Source: CBDESM01 sp965242485 (GTDB lineage Bacteria > Chloroflexota > Dehalococcoidia > Bin125). Taken from it: 64,000 nucleotides of DNA. The stretch is taken from NCBI GenBank assembly GCA_965242485.1, contig CBDESM010000003.1:2542001-2606000 (forward strand). The letters run 5' to 3'. How positions within the stretch are numbered: the stretch's first letter is position 1; the number at the start of each line of letters is the position of its first letter. Below are positions 33,160 to 42,038 of the stretch, piece after piece. Position numbers and translations under genes: made by a program. The notes beneath the pieces were generated by a model, which was not told the origin of the DNA, searched no databases, and saw nothing but the letters and a program-made list of their open reading frames with translations.

Positions 33160-34959
33160 CTAGAACTCGTCAGGGCCCGGCCAGAGGCGGATCGCAACTT
33201 TGCAGAGCCGTTTGGCTCGACGGTTGATCGCTCCCTCGTCCCACTCGCCTTTGACTCTAGCGGCCAGCTCTTGCGTGATGGGCGGCATGGTTGGTTTCTG
33301 ATAGACGCGACGCTTTACCGACCATGACCGATTCGAGGTCTCCGCCTGCTCACTGGCCGGCAGCAGCGTCAGATTGCCGATCGTATGAATGATCTCGTCG
33401 CGATCTTCTGCCATCGTTTCGATGGAGCGCCGTGCCCGCTGGGGTAAACGATACCCTCTGCTCGTTCGCCATTCTTTGGGCATCACATGTTCAATGGTAT
33501 AGCGGGGCGGATTCGGATCGAGCGGATAACGAGCAGAGGCCATCTCGCGATTCATTTTTCCGAGCAAGAAAGTCAGCCGACGACGGACGCGGGGATATTG
33601 CTTGACATCGCGGAAGGCCCACTCCAAGGTGGGGTCATCGGGCCATTTGGTTCCGCCCGCGGTTTCTGCGCGCATCTGAGTAATCATTGCACTCACAACA
33701 TCGTCACCACTATCTCGCATTGCGCCGAGCAGTCGCAGCACGAGACTGTTGTAGTCATTGGTAGACATTGCGCAGAAGATGCGACGGACCAAGAAGCTCT
33801 CAATCGCTCGACAGCCGCGCACCAGATCCTCGCTACCAGTGGCACCTTGTCGCAAGGCCAATAGGACGGGTGTCCAGCTGCGCGAATCCAGTTGGCCCCA
33901 TACCTTGATGGATTGTGCGAACTCGGTTTCAGCCGGTTCTTTGTTTTCCATGATCTCGTTGATCTCGCGATAAAGATTCGCAGTGACATGCAGATCGGCG
34001 GCGATTTCGGATATCGAGTGGCCCTGCTCAGCGTACCGCTGGAATTCCGGGAAGAGGCGGTCTCGCCTGATTTCACGGCAGGTTCGGAAGGTGAGCCAGT
34101 CGTGCAAAAAATCGTCTGGGCGGGACTCGCTGCGGTTGGCGGCTTCGCGCCACCAGTCTTCACCCAATGCTCGGAGATATTGATTGTATGTCTGCTCCGA
34201 ATCGTCGCCTGCAGCACGGAGGATATAGTTGCGAACGAGGTCAGTCGCGCTCAGCGGGGTGCCCCGCGCATTGAGCGTTTCGAAGACCATATGAGAGTCT
34301 TCCGATGCATCCAAGGTGACGGCCACGACTTTGAGTTGGCTCTTCAATGCGTGGACCAAGGCGCGCCCGCGGAGATCGAGCGCCTCGGGATCTGCCTCCA
34401 CCCACTGGCGGACACTGGCTTTGAAGTAGTCATGGGCGAGGACGATGGCGGAATCGCCGTACTCCGCGGTCGGGAGATCGTTGCGCATGGCATGGCGAAA
34501 AGCGGGACGATCGTGTTCGGACGGCCAGACTTTGAATTTTTGATCCAAATCTTGGCCAACCGCTTCATCCGGATTGAGAATCAGGGGACGCAGCTGCTCT
34601 GCGGCGATTTCATCCCGCAGCTTGAGGAACTCCTCTTGAGCAGCATCAAGCAGGAGTTGGAGCGTGAGGAGGCGCTGCTGGCCGTCAATGATCTGGAGCG
34701 CCGGGACTCCAGCGTCTTGAGAGGGCAGTGCTTGAAGCACGACGGCACCGAGGAAGTGCGGCCTGATGTCATCCGCGCCGACAATCTCCCGCTCGGCGTG
34801 CAGATCGAGGAACTGGTCGGCTAGGCGCTGGACATCGGCCCAGAGCAGATCAGCCCGGCCTTCGACTTCCCAGATGTATGGGCGTTGATAGATCGGGACC
34901 ACGTAGCGAATCGACTCGCTGAAGAGGTCATGCAATGTTCGGACTTGCGCTTGCATCAT
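33160..34959 (-). CDS. Second GmrSD-like DUF262/DUF1524 protein
   Basis: The ATG at 34959 (MMQAQVRTLHDLFSE) follows AGGGG; an open frame continues to 35004. The 599-residue protein has a DUF262 domain with YQRPYIWEVEGRADLLW, FLGAVVLQALP and IIDGQQRLLTLQLLLDAA. Its middle region has MVFETLNARGTPLSATDLV. Its C-terminal DUF1524 HNH domain has YTIEHVMPKEW, IIHTIGNLTLLPASE and NRSWSVKRRVYQ. It is a diverged paralogue of the protein at 18281-20089 with the same order of parts. G+C is again below that of its neighbours. A role in modification-dependent restriction is inferred from the family. No partner gene is obvious next to it. Confidence 0.88.
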   Translation of the reverse strand: MMQAQVRTLHDLFSESIRYVVPIYQRPYIWEVEGRADLLWADVQRLADQFLDLHAEREIVGADDIRPHFLGAVVLQALPSQDAGVPALQIIDGQQRLLTLQLLLDAAQEEFLKLRDEIAAEQLRPLILNPDEAVGQDLDQKFKVWPSEHDRPAFRHAMRNDLPTAEYGDSAIVLAHDYFKASVRQWVEADPEALDLRGRALVHALKSQLKVVAVTLDASEDSHMVFETLNARGTPLSATDLVRNYILRAAGDDSEQTYNQYLRALGEDWWREAANRSESRPDDFLHDWLTFRTCREIRRDRLFPEFQRYAEQGHSISEIAADLHVTANLYREINEIMENKEPAETEFAQSIKVWGQLDSRSWTPVLLALRQGATGSEDLVRGCRAIESFLVRRIFCAMSTNDYNSLVLRLLGAMRDSGDDVVSAMITQMRAETAGGTKWPDDPTLEWAFRDVKQYPRVRRRLTFLLGKMNREMASARYPLDPNPPRYTIEHVMPKEWRTSRGYRLPQRARRSIETMAEDRDEIIHTIGNLTLLPASEQAETSNRSWSVKRRVYQKPTMPPITQELAARVKGEWDEGAINRRAKRLCKVAIRLWPGPDEF

Positions 34960-35023
34960 CAGCGGCCCCTGAGAGAGGGTAATGGCGACGACCAGCAGAG
35001 GCAAGGAGACCGGATTGGAAGGC

Positions 35024-35662
35024 TCAGGGGCGGGGCGCAGTGATGAGATCGAGGAAGCGGGCTCGCGGCAGTTTGATTGCTCCTAGGGAGGTTAGGTGGG
35101 GGGTGGGGAGTTGGCAGTCGATCAGGGTGTATGTTTCGGGGGCGATTCTGTTGGTTAGGTATGATAGGGCGGCTTTGCCGGCGTCGGTGGTTTTGGTGAA
35201 CATTGATTCGGCGCTGAAGTAGTTGTTGATGGCGATGCCGTAGAGGCCGCCGGCCAGGGTGTTGGATTGCCATGCTTCAATGGAGTGGGCATAGCCCAGC
35301 TGGTGGAGCTGGATGTAGGCGCGCTGCATATTGGGGGTGATCCAGGTTCCGGCGGAGCCCGGTCGGGGGGCGGCGCAGGCTTCTATGACTTGTTTGAATG
35401 CTTTGTCGATGGTGAATTGGAATTCGCCGCGGCGTAGGCGGCGGGCGAGGCGGCGCGAGACGTGCATCCGGCCGGGCAGCAGCACGGCGCGGGGGTCGGG
35501 GCTCCACCAGAGGACGGGGGCGGCATCGTCGTCGTACCAGGGGAAGATGCCTTGCGAGTAGGCGTCCAGGAGCAGTTCGGGGGTCAGGCGGCCGCCGACG
35601 GCGAGCGGGGCGTCGGCCGGCGCATGACGGGGGTCGGGGAAGGCGTTGCGGGGGCGCGGCAT
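35024..35662 (-). CDS. aat: Leucyl/phenylalanyl-tRNA-protein transferase
   Basis: The 212-residue Aat attaches Leu or Phe from aminoacyl-tRNA to N-terminal Arg/Lys of proteins and marks them for ClpS/ClpAP degradation (bacterial N-end rule). Motifs are LLLDAYSQGIFPWYDDD, WWSPDPRAVLLPGRMHVSR, TWITPNMQRAYIQLHQLGYA, HSIEAWQSNTLAGGLYGIAI and a late LIDCQLPTPHLTSLGA. The length is normal. It follows the acyltransferase gene after 13 bases on the same strand. The last ~70 codons are lower in G+C than the first part, a composition break inside the gene. Confidence 0.95.
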   Translation of the reverse strand: MPRPRNAFPDPRHAPADAPLAVGGRLTPELLLDAYSQGIFPWYDDDAAPVLWWSPDPRAVLLPGRMHVSRRLARRLRRGEFQFTIDKAFKQVIEACAAPRPGSAGTWITPNMQRAYIQLHQLGYAHSIEAWQSNTLAGGLYGIAINNYFSAESMFTKTTDAGKAALSYLTNRIAPETYTLIDCQLPTPHLTSLGAIKLPRARFLDLITAPRP

Positions 35663-35675
35663 GATCGGGCCGCAA

Positions 35676-36599
35676 TCAAGCGACGCTGCGGTTGCGGCGG
35701 GGCGCCGTCGGGGGCGCGTCGCGGCAGGGGGCCCAAGGGGAGTCGGGCATGCGCCATTGCTCGCAGCGTCGGGCCAGGATCGGCTCATGGCGGCGGGCGA
35801 TGTCGGCGACGCCGGTGCGGATGTCGAGCGCGCGGTTTTCGGTGCGCAGCAGTGCGAGCGGCTCGCCGATCTCGACGTCGAAGCTGAAATCGCGGCGGCG
35901 GGCGACGGTGACGGGCAGGAGCGGGGCTTCGGCGCGGAGCGCGATGTCGACCGCGCCGACGGGGAAGTGGGCCTGGCGTCCGAAGAAGGGGACGCAGACG
36001 CCGCCGATACGGGCGGCAGGGTTGCGGTGGGCCGCCCGCGCGCTGCCGAGCGGGCGGGCGACATCGCGGTCCCAGAGGATGCAGGCGACCGCGCCGTCCT
36101 TGAGGCCGCGCAGGAGCCGGGCCGTGCCGGCGGCGTCGGCGAACGCGAAATCGGCGGGCGAGCGCTCGCGCAGGGCTTGGATCGCGCGGAGCTGGCGCGA
36201 TCTGCGCGGGGGCTCGATCAGCGCGGTTGCGCGGATGCCGAGCGCGGAGAGGCCGACGAGCGCGGCTTCCGGGGTCGACAAGTGCGGCGCGGCGAGCACG
36301 GCTCCGCGTCCCTCGGCGAGGGCGCGTTCGAGGCGGGGGAGCCCGGAAACGCGGAGGCGGTCCTGGAGCACTTCGCCGGCGTCGAGGCGGGCGAGCAGGG
36401 CGAGGTCGGCGTAGTAGCGGGCGGTTTCCTCGAAGACGCGGCGGACGGCGCGGCGGATGCGGGGGGCGGTCCAATCGGGGCGGAGGCGGAGCAGGTTGTT
36501 GCGGATGCGGAGGCGGCGGCGCTCGGCGAAGGGGATGGCGGCGGCGGCGGCGGCTTCCGCGGCGCGGTAGGCGGCTGCTTCGGCGTGACGCGGCGGCAT
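35676..36599 (-). CDS. LpxL/PatA-like lysophospholipid acyltransferase
   Basis: The 307-residue protein of the LpxL/HtrB-like superfamily has the catalytic HLSTPE (H-x4-E) motif near residue 95, an ILWDRDVARP segment in the acceptor region, and GGVCVPFFGRQAHFPVGAVD. Members acylate lipid A or phosphatidylinositol mannosides and glycolipids at the inner membrane face. In an organism probably without lipopolysaccharide a glycolipid or phospholipid target is more likely. The N-terminus is alanine/arginine-rich, without a clear membrane helix. The aat start lies 13 bases downstream; tRNA-Arg lies ~100 bases upstream on the same strand. Confidence 0.85.
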   Translation of the reverse strand: MPPRHAEAAAYRAAEAAAAAAIPFAERRRLRIRNNLLRLRPDWTAPRIRRAVRRVFEETARYYADLALLARLDAGEVLQDRLRVSGLPRLERALAEGRGAVLAAPHLSTPEAALVGLSALGIRATALIEPPRRSRQLRAIQALRERSPADFAFADAAGTARLLRGLKDGAVACILWDRDVARPLGSARAAHRNPAARIGGVCVPFFGRQAHFPVGAVDIALRAEAPLLPVTVARRRDFSFDVEIGEPLALLRTENRALDIRTGVADIARRHEPILARRCEQWRMPDSPWAPCRDAPPTAPRRNRSVA

Positions 36600-36700
36600 G
36601 GGCGGGAACCGTTCGCGGGGCCGCCGCGCGCGCGACGGCGAGCGGCCGGGACGCGCCTGATTCGACCGCGCAGCGGGGCTGTGGTCAAATGGCGGGGAGT

Positions 36701-36776
36701 TGGCGCGCCCGGAGGGACTCGAACCCCCGGCCCCCAGGTCCGAAGCCTGGTGCTCTATCCACTGAGCTACGGGCGC
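36701..36776 (-). tRNA. tRNA-Arg (anticodon TCG), CCA encoded
   Basis: Read on the minus strand from 36776, the acceptor GCGCCCG pairs with CGGGCGC. The D arm has GCTCAGTGGATAGAGC. The anticodon arm CCAGG-CTTCGGA-CCTGG gives anticodon TCG (reads CGA). The T arm has GTTCGAGTC, the discriminator is G, and a genomic CCA occupies 36701-36703. All arms fold without mismatch beyond one G-U pair. Confidence 0.95.
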
Positions 36777-36827
36777 GTACCGCGAGAGTACACAGCGCGG
36801 CTCCGGGCGGAAGGGAGTCGGCGGGCG

Positions 36828-38255
36828 ATGAGCAGCCAACCGGCGCCGGACGCGCCCGGAACCGAACCCGAGGTCGGGCGCGATGCCGCGCCGATGCCGG
36901 AGGCCGAGGCTTCGGCGCTGATCTGGGACGCGGTCGCGCGGGTCGACAACGGCGATCACCGCGGCGCGGCGCTGCTGATGCGGATGCTGCATCCGGCCGA
37001 TCAGGCCGACGTGTTCGCGGCGCTCGACCACGCCGAGCGCCGGCGGCTGCTGGAGCACGTGGACGCGGAGACGCTGCGCGGGGTCTTGCAGTTCTTCACG
37101 CCGGAGGAGCTGGACGCGATCGCGCCGGAAGTGCCGCCGACGCGGCTGGCGGAGGCGCTGGGGGAGACGGGGGCGAGCCGCGCGGCGGACGTGCTGCACG
37201 CGATTCCGGAGCCGGCGCAGGAGTCGGTGCTGGGCCAGCTGCAGCACGCCGAGCTGGTCGCGCCGCTGCTGGAGCTGGAAAACGACACGGCCGGCGGGAT
37301 CATGTCGCCGGAGATCATCACGTTGCGGCCGCAGACGCGCTGCGGGGAGGCGATCGAGCGGATCCGCGAGTACCGCCGCGAGCCGGGGCCGCCGCCGGCC
37401 GTGCGCCAGCAGGTCTACGTGGTCGACGCCGACGAGCGGCTGCTGGGGACGGTGCAGCTCTACGAGCTGATCGCTGCGCCGACCGATACGCCGCTGCGCG
37501 AGCTGATGGTGGACCCGGGCCCGGTGATCGAGATCGGCGCGGACCAGGAAGAGGCCTTGCAGGTGCTGCTGCGCTACGGGCTGCACACGCTGCCGGTGGT
37601 GGACGAGCAGGGTCGCGTGGCCGGGGTGATGACGTCGGACGATCTGCTGCCGATCGCGCAGCAGGAGGCGACGGAGGACATGTACCGGCTGGTCGGGCTG
37701 ACGGATTCGGGTTCGCTGACGGCGTCGGTGCGCGGGGCGGTGCGGCGGCGGCTGCCCTGGCTGCTGGTCAATTTGGCGACGGCGTTCGCGGCGGCGGGCG
37801 TGGTGGCGGCGTTCGACGGGACGCTGGAGCGGGTGGTGGCGCTGGCGATCTTCCTGCCGATCATCGCGGGGCAGGGCGGGAATGCGGGGGTGCAGGTGAC
37901 AACGCTGGCGGTGCGGGCGATGGCGCTGGGGGAGTTCGACCGGCACCTGCGACGGACGGTGCTGCCGCGCGAGGCGGCGATCGGCGTGATCACCGGGCTG
38001 GTGCTGGGCCTGGTGGTCGGCGTGATCGCGGGGCTGTGGCAGGGCAACTGGTGGTTCGGGCTGGTCGTCGGCCTGGCGATGCTGGGGGCGATGATCGCGG
38101 CCGGGCTGTTCGGGCTGATGATTCCCTACGCGCTGCGCAGGGCGGGTGCGGATCCGGCGCTGGCCGCCGCGATCATCGTGACCACGTTCACGGACGTGCT
38201 CGGCTTCCTGATCTTCCTCGGCATCGCGGCGCTGCTGATCGATCGGCTCGGCTGA
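36828..38255 (+). CDS. mgtE: Magnesium transporter MgtE
   Basis: The ATG at 36828 follows AAGGGAG and gives 475 residues. The N-terminal MgtE_N superhelix (ADQADVFAALDHAERRRLLE; AELVAPLLELENDTAGGIMS) is followed by two CBS domains near residues 155-275 (LLGTVQLYELI; HTLPVVDEQGRVAGVMTSDDL). The C-terminal five-helix channel part contains GQGGNAGVQVTTLAVRAMA and the pore-lining segment ending TFTDVLGFLIFLGIAALLI. The channel imports Mg2+ and is gated by Mg2+ binding in the N/CBS domains. It is divergent from tRNA-Arg. The length and motif set are normal. Confidence 0.96.
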   Translation: MSSQPAPDAPGTEPEVGRDAAPMPEAEASALIWDAVARVDNGDHRGAALLMRMLHPADQADVFAALDHAERRRLLEHVDAETLRGVLQFFTPEELDAIAPEVPPTRLAEALGETGASRAADVLHAIPEPAQESVLGQLQHAELVAPLLELENDTAGGIMSPEIITLRPQTRCGEAIERIREYRREPGPPPAVRQQVYVVDADERLLGTVQLYELIAAPTDTPLRELMVDPGPVIEIGADQEEALQVLLRYGLHTLPVVDEQGRVAGVMTSDDLLPIAQQEATEDMYRLVGLTDSGSLTASVRGAVRRRLPWLLVNLATAFAAAGVVAAFDGTLERVVALAIFLPIIAGQGGNAGVQVTTLAVRAMALGEFDRHLRRTVLPREAAIGVITGLVLGLVVGVIAGLWQGNWWFGLVVGLAMLGAMIAAGLFGLMIPYALRRAGADPALAAAIIVTTFTDVLGFLIFLGIAALLIDRLG

Positions 38256-38340
38256 GCGGCGCGGCGGGACAACGAGGCGACAAAGCGGCAGGGTGGCAAA
38301 GCGGAGAGGCGGCGGGTCGGTGATACGATTGGCAGACCTC

Positions 38341-38418
38341 GGTGGGCGTCGCCTAGAGGCCTAAGGCGCCAGGTTGTGGCCCTGGTATTCGCGGGTTCGA
38401 ATCCCGCCGTCCACCCCA
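38341..38418 (+). tRNA. tRNA-His (anticodon GTG), CCA encoded
   Basis: The gene starts with the tRNA-His-specific extra G (G-1 at 38341) opposite discriminator C73 (38415). The acceptor GTGGGCG pairs with CGTCCAC. The anticodon arm CCAGG-TTGTGGC-CCTGG gives GTG. The T arm contains GGTTCGAATCC, and CCA is encoded at 38416-38418. It lies 13 bases upstream of the lipoprotein start, so processing of a shared transcript is possible. Confidence 0.95.
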
Positions 38419-38431
38419 TTCCGGAGCATTG

Positions 38432-38947
38432 ATGGGCCTGCGCAAAGCCTCCCTCGCCGCCGCTGCCGCCGTCCTGATCGGCCTGTCGGCGGCCGCCTGC
38501 GACCGTTCGGACGACGAAGAGCGGCTGGCGGCGCAGCGCCTGTTCCGCAACTACCTGATCCAGGACCAGTCGACCGCGGCCGCGGACGTGCGGGTGCAGG
38601 GAATGGTCGACGAGCTGCCGCTCGATTTCCCGTCGCGCGATTCGCTGGAGCTGCTGGGCAGCGCGTTCACCGACACGGACGACCGCCGCGAGCTGATCGT
38701 GGGCTGGCAGACCGAGCTGGAGCACGCCGACGACATCTACGCCTTCTACCGCACGGCGCTGAACTTGGCCCCGTGGAGCGTGACCGACGACCCGCGCGTG
38801 CGGGGGATCGACTTCATCCGCTTCGAGGATGCGGACAACCCGGGCTTCAGCGGCGAGCTGCGGATCGCGCAAGAGGGCGTCCGCGCCATCGTGGTGCTGA
38901 TCGCGACCGAGCTCCTCGAACCGGCCGCGCCGTCGCCGGGCGCCTGA
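38432..38947 (+). CDS. Small putative lipoprotein
   Basis: The 171-residue protein starts at an ATG preceded by GGAG. The N-terminal signal (MGLRKASLAAAAAVLIGLSA, then AACDRSDDEE) ends in a cysteine that could be lipidated, though the lipobox (AAAC) is only partly consensus. The mature part is acidic with mixed alpha/beta pattern (LFRNYLIQDQSTAAADVRVQ; DDIYAFYRTALNLAPWSVTD). No family is recognised. It sits 13 bases downstream of tRNA-His and is followed by the strong inverted repeat at 38992-39027, which separates it from the convergent secreted-protein gene. Confidence 0.75.
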   Translation: MGLRKASLAAAAAVLIGLSAAACDRSDDEERLAAQRLFRNYLIQDQSTAAADVRVQGMVDELPLDFPSRDSLELLGSAFTDTDDRRELIVGWQTELEHADDIYAFYRTALNLAPWSVTDDPRVRGIDFIRFEDADNPGFSGELRIAQEGVRAIVVLIATELLEPAAPSPGA

Positions 38948-38991
38948 CTTCGCGCCCGACTCCTTTCCCCGCCCAGCTGCCGGAAACGCGA

Positions 38992-39027
38992 ACGGGGCCG
39001 CCCCCGGCTGCGCGGGAGCGGCCCCGT
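38992..39027. terminator. Bidirectional hairpin between convergent genes
   Basis: ACGGGGCCGC (38992-39001) pairs perfectly with GCGGCCCCGT (39018-39027) over ten base pairs with a 16-base loop. It lies between the ends of the lipoprotein gene (38947) and the convergent secreted-protein gene (39049). No long T-run is present, which is common in high-G+C genomes. Confidence 0.65.
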
Positions 39028-39048
39028 GGTTCTCCGCGTCCGTTGCGG

Positions 39049-41085
39049 CTAGCGGCGGTTGACCAGCCAGATCGTGGCGTTGGGCGGGATCGCGAAGTCG
39101 AAGGAGCCGGGCAGGATCGCGCCGGCGGCCGAGCCGTAGCCGGTCCAGGTGCCGGTGGCGCTGCTGATCCAGAGCGCCTGGATGCTGCCGACGGCGGCGA
39201 GCACGTCGCTGGCGGTGCAGCCGGGGCCGCCGGTCCAGCTGGTGCGGCCGCCTTGCGAGCTGGCGATGTTCTCGTAGCCGCAGACCGGCGTCTGGACGGA
39301 CTGCGCGCCGGTGTCGATCGACGGGGTGCGCGAGATTCCGTCGGCGGCCGGCACCAGGACCGAGAGGATCTGGGTGCCGGTGTTGATCACGGTCATGACC
39401 TGCGAGGCGACGCCGCCCTCGGTGAGCGGGTCGGCGACGCCGCCCTTGAAGAGGAAGGATTCCCGCGGGATCGGGCGGAAGGTGACCATGGTGCCGTCGG
39501 CGACGGGCCGCCCGCCGCGGTCGACCACGGTGGCCGTGATCGTGATCCGGCTGCCGACCGGGGTGTCGAACTTGGGCGTCCAGTCGACCGTGAGGTCGGC
39601 CGCGTCGCCGGCGACCCGGAAGGTGCGGCGGACCTGGTTGGAGCCGGTGCCGACGATGACGGCGTAGTCGCCGAGCTCGATGCCGTCGGCGTCGTCGACG
39701 TCGATTTCGAGGGTGCACTCGGTGCGGGCGGAGTCGGCGCAGGTGATCCGGGTCTGCACGTCGGTGATCGGGACGCGGCTGCCGGCGGAGTTGACGACGT
39801 GGCTGGGCGGGTTGGCGGGGACGCGGGTGACGCCTTGGGCGTCGTCGAGCGCCTGCAGCTTCAGCCGCAGCTGGTCGCGCGCGTCGCCGCGGGTGTCGCC
39901 GACATCGTCGCCGACGTCCTTGTAGTGGACGGGCGCGGCCGGCTCGGCGATGGAGTAGGAGCGGGCCGGGCCGGGCACGTGGATGTCGATCGGGCCGCCG
40001 GCATGGCGGTCGGAGGCGGAGAGCACGGTGGCGGAGAGCCTGCCCTCGCCGGGTTCGCGCGGGGCGGTCCAGCGGAGGCGGATGCGCCCGGGCAGTTCCG
40101 GGTCGCCGGCGGCGCTGACGGCGGCGACGAGCTGGGTGGAGGTGAAGTTGCAGACGCTGGCGCCGTCGCAGAGCGAAGTGCCGGGCGATTCGAGCATGCC
40201 CTTGGTGGCGACGAGGGTGACGCTGAGCACGGAGGCCGGGTCGGCGGCGCGGCCGTTCTCGTTGAGGATGGCGAGGTTGACGTCGATCTGCTCGCCGCGC
40301 TCGGCGGTGAAGAGGGCCAGGCTCGGCGCGCGGTCGAAGGAGAGGTCGACGGAGGCGACTTCGACGATCCGGCCGACGGAGAGGCGGGCGGAGTCGCTGT
40401 AGCGGTCGGCGCCGGGCACGATCTTCTTGGTGGCGTCGTCGGTGTAGCTGAGGTAGAAGGAGCCGCTGCCGGCGTTCTCGCCGTCGGCGGCCGAGGCGAG
40501 CTGGACGGTGACGGTGACTTCGTCGCGGCTGTAGTCGTCCGGCACGGTCAGCACGGGCAGGCTGCCGGCCGTGGTCCTGACCTGGCAGAAGACCTCGACC
40601 TCGCCGCCCGCGGCCACGGATTTCTTGTCGCAGTCGAGCTGCGCGTCGAAGCCGTCGATCCGCAGGCGGGTGTCGCCGTTGGACTTCCAGAACGTGCCGG
40701 CGGGGACGGTGATGTAGGTGCCGCGGTCGTTGGTCGAGGCGTTGCAGCCGTCCGCGTCGGACGCGGCCGTGGTGAGCGTGTCGATGGCCGTGTCGTCGAT
40801 CGGGGTCTCCAGATCCCCGCTGTCGGCCGAGGCGATGCAAGCTTCGCTGAGCGCCGCGCCGCTCTCGGAATCGATCAGCGCGGTGAGGCGGATGTCGACG
40901 GGGACGTCGCGGCCGGGCGGGACCTGCGAGTCGACCTCGGTGGGGAAGGTGATGGTGATCCGCAGGGGATCGATGACGCGCGCGCCCGCGCCGCCGGAGA
41001 AGGCCGCGAAGGCGCCGATGATGACGGCGATGCCGGCTGCGGCGGCCAGCAGATGGACTGCCCGCGGCGGGATCAGGTTCCGCAT
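39049..41085 (-). CDS. Large secreted Ig-like protein with shared C-terminal domain
   Basis: The ATG at 41085 follows GGGAGGAG and gives 678 residues. A signal or anchor helix (VHLLAAAAGIAVIIGAFAAF) is followed by a beta-rich body with repeated Ig/cadherin-like units, cysteine pairs (ITCADSARTEC) and a TVVDRGGRPVADGTMVTFRP module. The C-terminal ~90 residues (CGYENIASSQGGRTSW, TGGPGCTASDVL, ALWISSATGTWTGYG and terminal IWLVNRR) align with the end of the secreted protein at 3175-5214. The two are paralogues of nearly equal length. An AT-rich 143-base leader (about 41150-41190 most AT-rich) precedes the gene and probably holds its promoter. A surface or extracellular role is inferred. Confidence 0.8.
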   Translation of the reverse strand: MRNLIPPRAVHLLAAAAGIAVIIGAFAAFSGGAGARVIDPLRITITFPTEVDSQVPPGRDVPVDIRLTALIDSESGAALSEACIASADSGDLETPIDDTAIDTLTTAASDADGCNASTNDRGTYITVPAGTFWKSNGDTRLRIDGFDAQLDCDKKSVAAGGEVEVFCQVRTTAGSLPVLTVPDDYSRDEVTVTVQLASAADGENAGSGSFYLSYTDDATKKIVPGADRYSDSARLSVGRIVEVASVDLSFDRAPSLALFTAERGEQIDVNLAILNENGRAADPASVLSVTLVATKGMLESPGTSLCDGASVCNFTSTQLVAAVSAAGDPELPGRIRLRWTAPREPGEGRLSATVLSASDRHAGGPIDIHVPGPARSYSIAEPAAPVHYKDVGDDVGDTRGDARDQLRLKLQALDDAQGVTRVPANPPSHVVNSAGSRVPITDVQTRITCADSARTECTLEIDVDDADGIELGDYAVIVGTGSNQVRRTFRVAGDAADLTVDWTPKFDTPVGSRITITATVVDRGGRPVADGTMVTFRPIPRESFLFKGGVADPLTEGGVASQVMTVINTGTQILSVLVPAADGISRTPSIDTGAQSVQTPVCGYENIASSQGGRTSWTGGPGCTASDVLAAVGSIQALWISSATGTWTGYGSAAGAILPGSFDFAIPPNATIWLVNRR

Positions 41086-41228
41086 GTGTCCCAGCTCCTC
41101 CCGAACGGATGCTCGCTCGGACGCATCGCGTCCGCTGCAACTATGCCAAGTTAACGCTATCGAATCCACAAATTTATGATCAGTTTTACGCGGCGCAGGA
41201 GGCGGCGCGCCAACGTACCGAGCCGCCT

Positions 41229-42038
41229 TCACTTCACGGCGATCGCGGCAACCTGGGCGAAGAGGTAGAGCGGATGCCCGGACCCGGACCAGCGCAGCCA
41301 GCCCTGCGAGAGCCGTTCCAGCTCGGCTTGCCCGGCGAGGCCGTACTCAAGCGACTGCTCGGCGATGCCGCTGTGGAGGATGCGCTGCGACCAGGCCTCG
41401 CCCCAGATGCGCGCGTCTTCGCCTTCGAGCAGGACGACGTTGGGGTGCAGTTCGTAGCCGGGCAGGCCGGCGGCGCGGAGCCAGTCGGGCAGGCGGCGGC
41501 CGGCGTCGGGTTCGGCGGCGTTGCGCCGGGCGACTTGGTGGTAGAGGCGGTTCCAGTCGTCGAACTCGGCGAAGTGCGGCTGCGGGCTCATGGTCGCGTA
41601 GTCGGCGTCGCGCACGGCGACGAGGCCGCCGGGCTTGAGCACGCGGCGGAACTCGCGCAGCGCGGCGGGCGGGTCGGCCAGGTGCTGGAGCAGCTGGTTG
41701 GCGAACACGACGTCGAAGGTTTCGTCGCCGTATTCGAGCGCGTAGACGTCGCCCGTTTCGAAGGATGCGTTGCCGATGCCGCGCTCGGCGGCGAGCGAAC
41801 GGGCCTGTTCGAGCACAGCGGCGGAGAGGTCGATGCCGATGACTGCGCCGGGCGCGACGGCTGCGGCGAGGCCGCAGGTGACGCTGCCGGGCCCGCAGCC
41901 GGCGTCGAGCAGGCGCATGCCGGGCCGCAGCCTGGGCAGCAGGAACCAGGCCTCGACGGCGGCCGTGCGCCGCGCGTGCTGCGCGACCACGGAGGCGTGG
42001 TGCCCGTGCGTGTAGCGGTCGGCGCGGGAGTCAGGCAT
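41229..42038 (-). CDS. SAM-dependent class I methyltransferase
   Basis: The 269-residue Rossmann-fold methyltransferase has motif I LRPGMRLLDAGCGPGSVTCG near residue 42, the acidic GVIGIDLS-type loop (AVIGIDLSAAVLEQAR), TFDVVFANQLLQHLADP and the post-motif VLKPGGLVAVRDADY. This is the Methyltransf_11/UbiE-like pattern; the acceptor is unknown. Its start overlaps the end of the DUF4202 gene by eight bases, making it the last gene of a CaiB-DUF4202-methyltransferase operon. The protein has no membrane segment, so it is cytosolic. Confidence 0.88.
   Translation of the reverse strand: MPDSRADRYTHGHHASVVAQHARRTAAVEAWFLLPRLRPGMRLLDAGCGPGSVTCGLAAAVAPGAVIGIDLSAAVLEQARSLAAERGIGNASFETGDVYALEYGDETFDVVFANQLLQHLADPPAALREFRRVLKPGGLVAVRDADYATMSPQPHFAEFDDWNRLYHQVARRNAAEPDAGRRLPDWLRAAGLPGYELHPNVVLLEGEDARIWGEAWSQRILHSGIAEQSLEYGLAGQAELERLSQGWLRWSGSGHPLYLFAQVAAIAVK

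Noticed and set aside
36767..36949. Open frames across the tRNA-Arg and tRNA-His loci giving peptides with RRDSNPR and PGALSTEL or PGALGL
   Set aside because: These are the familiar antisense translations of tRNA genes and not proteins; the tRNA cloverleaf explains the sequence.
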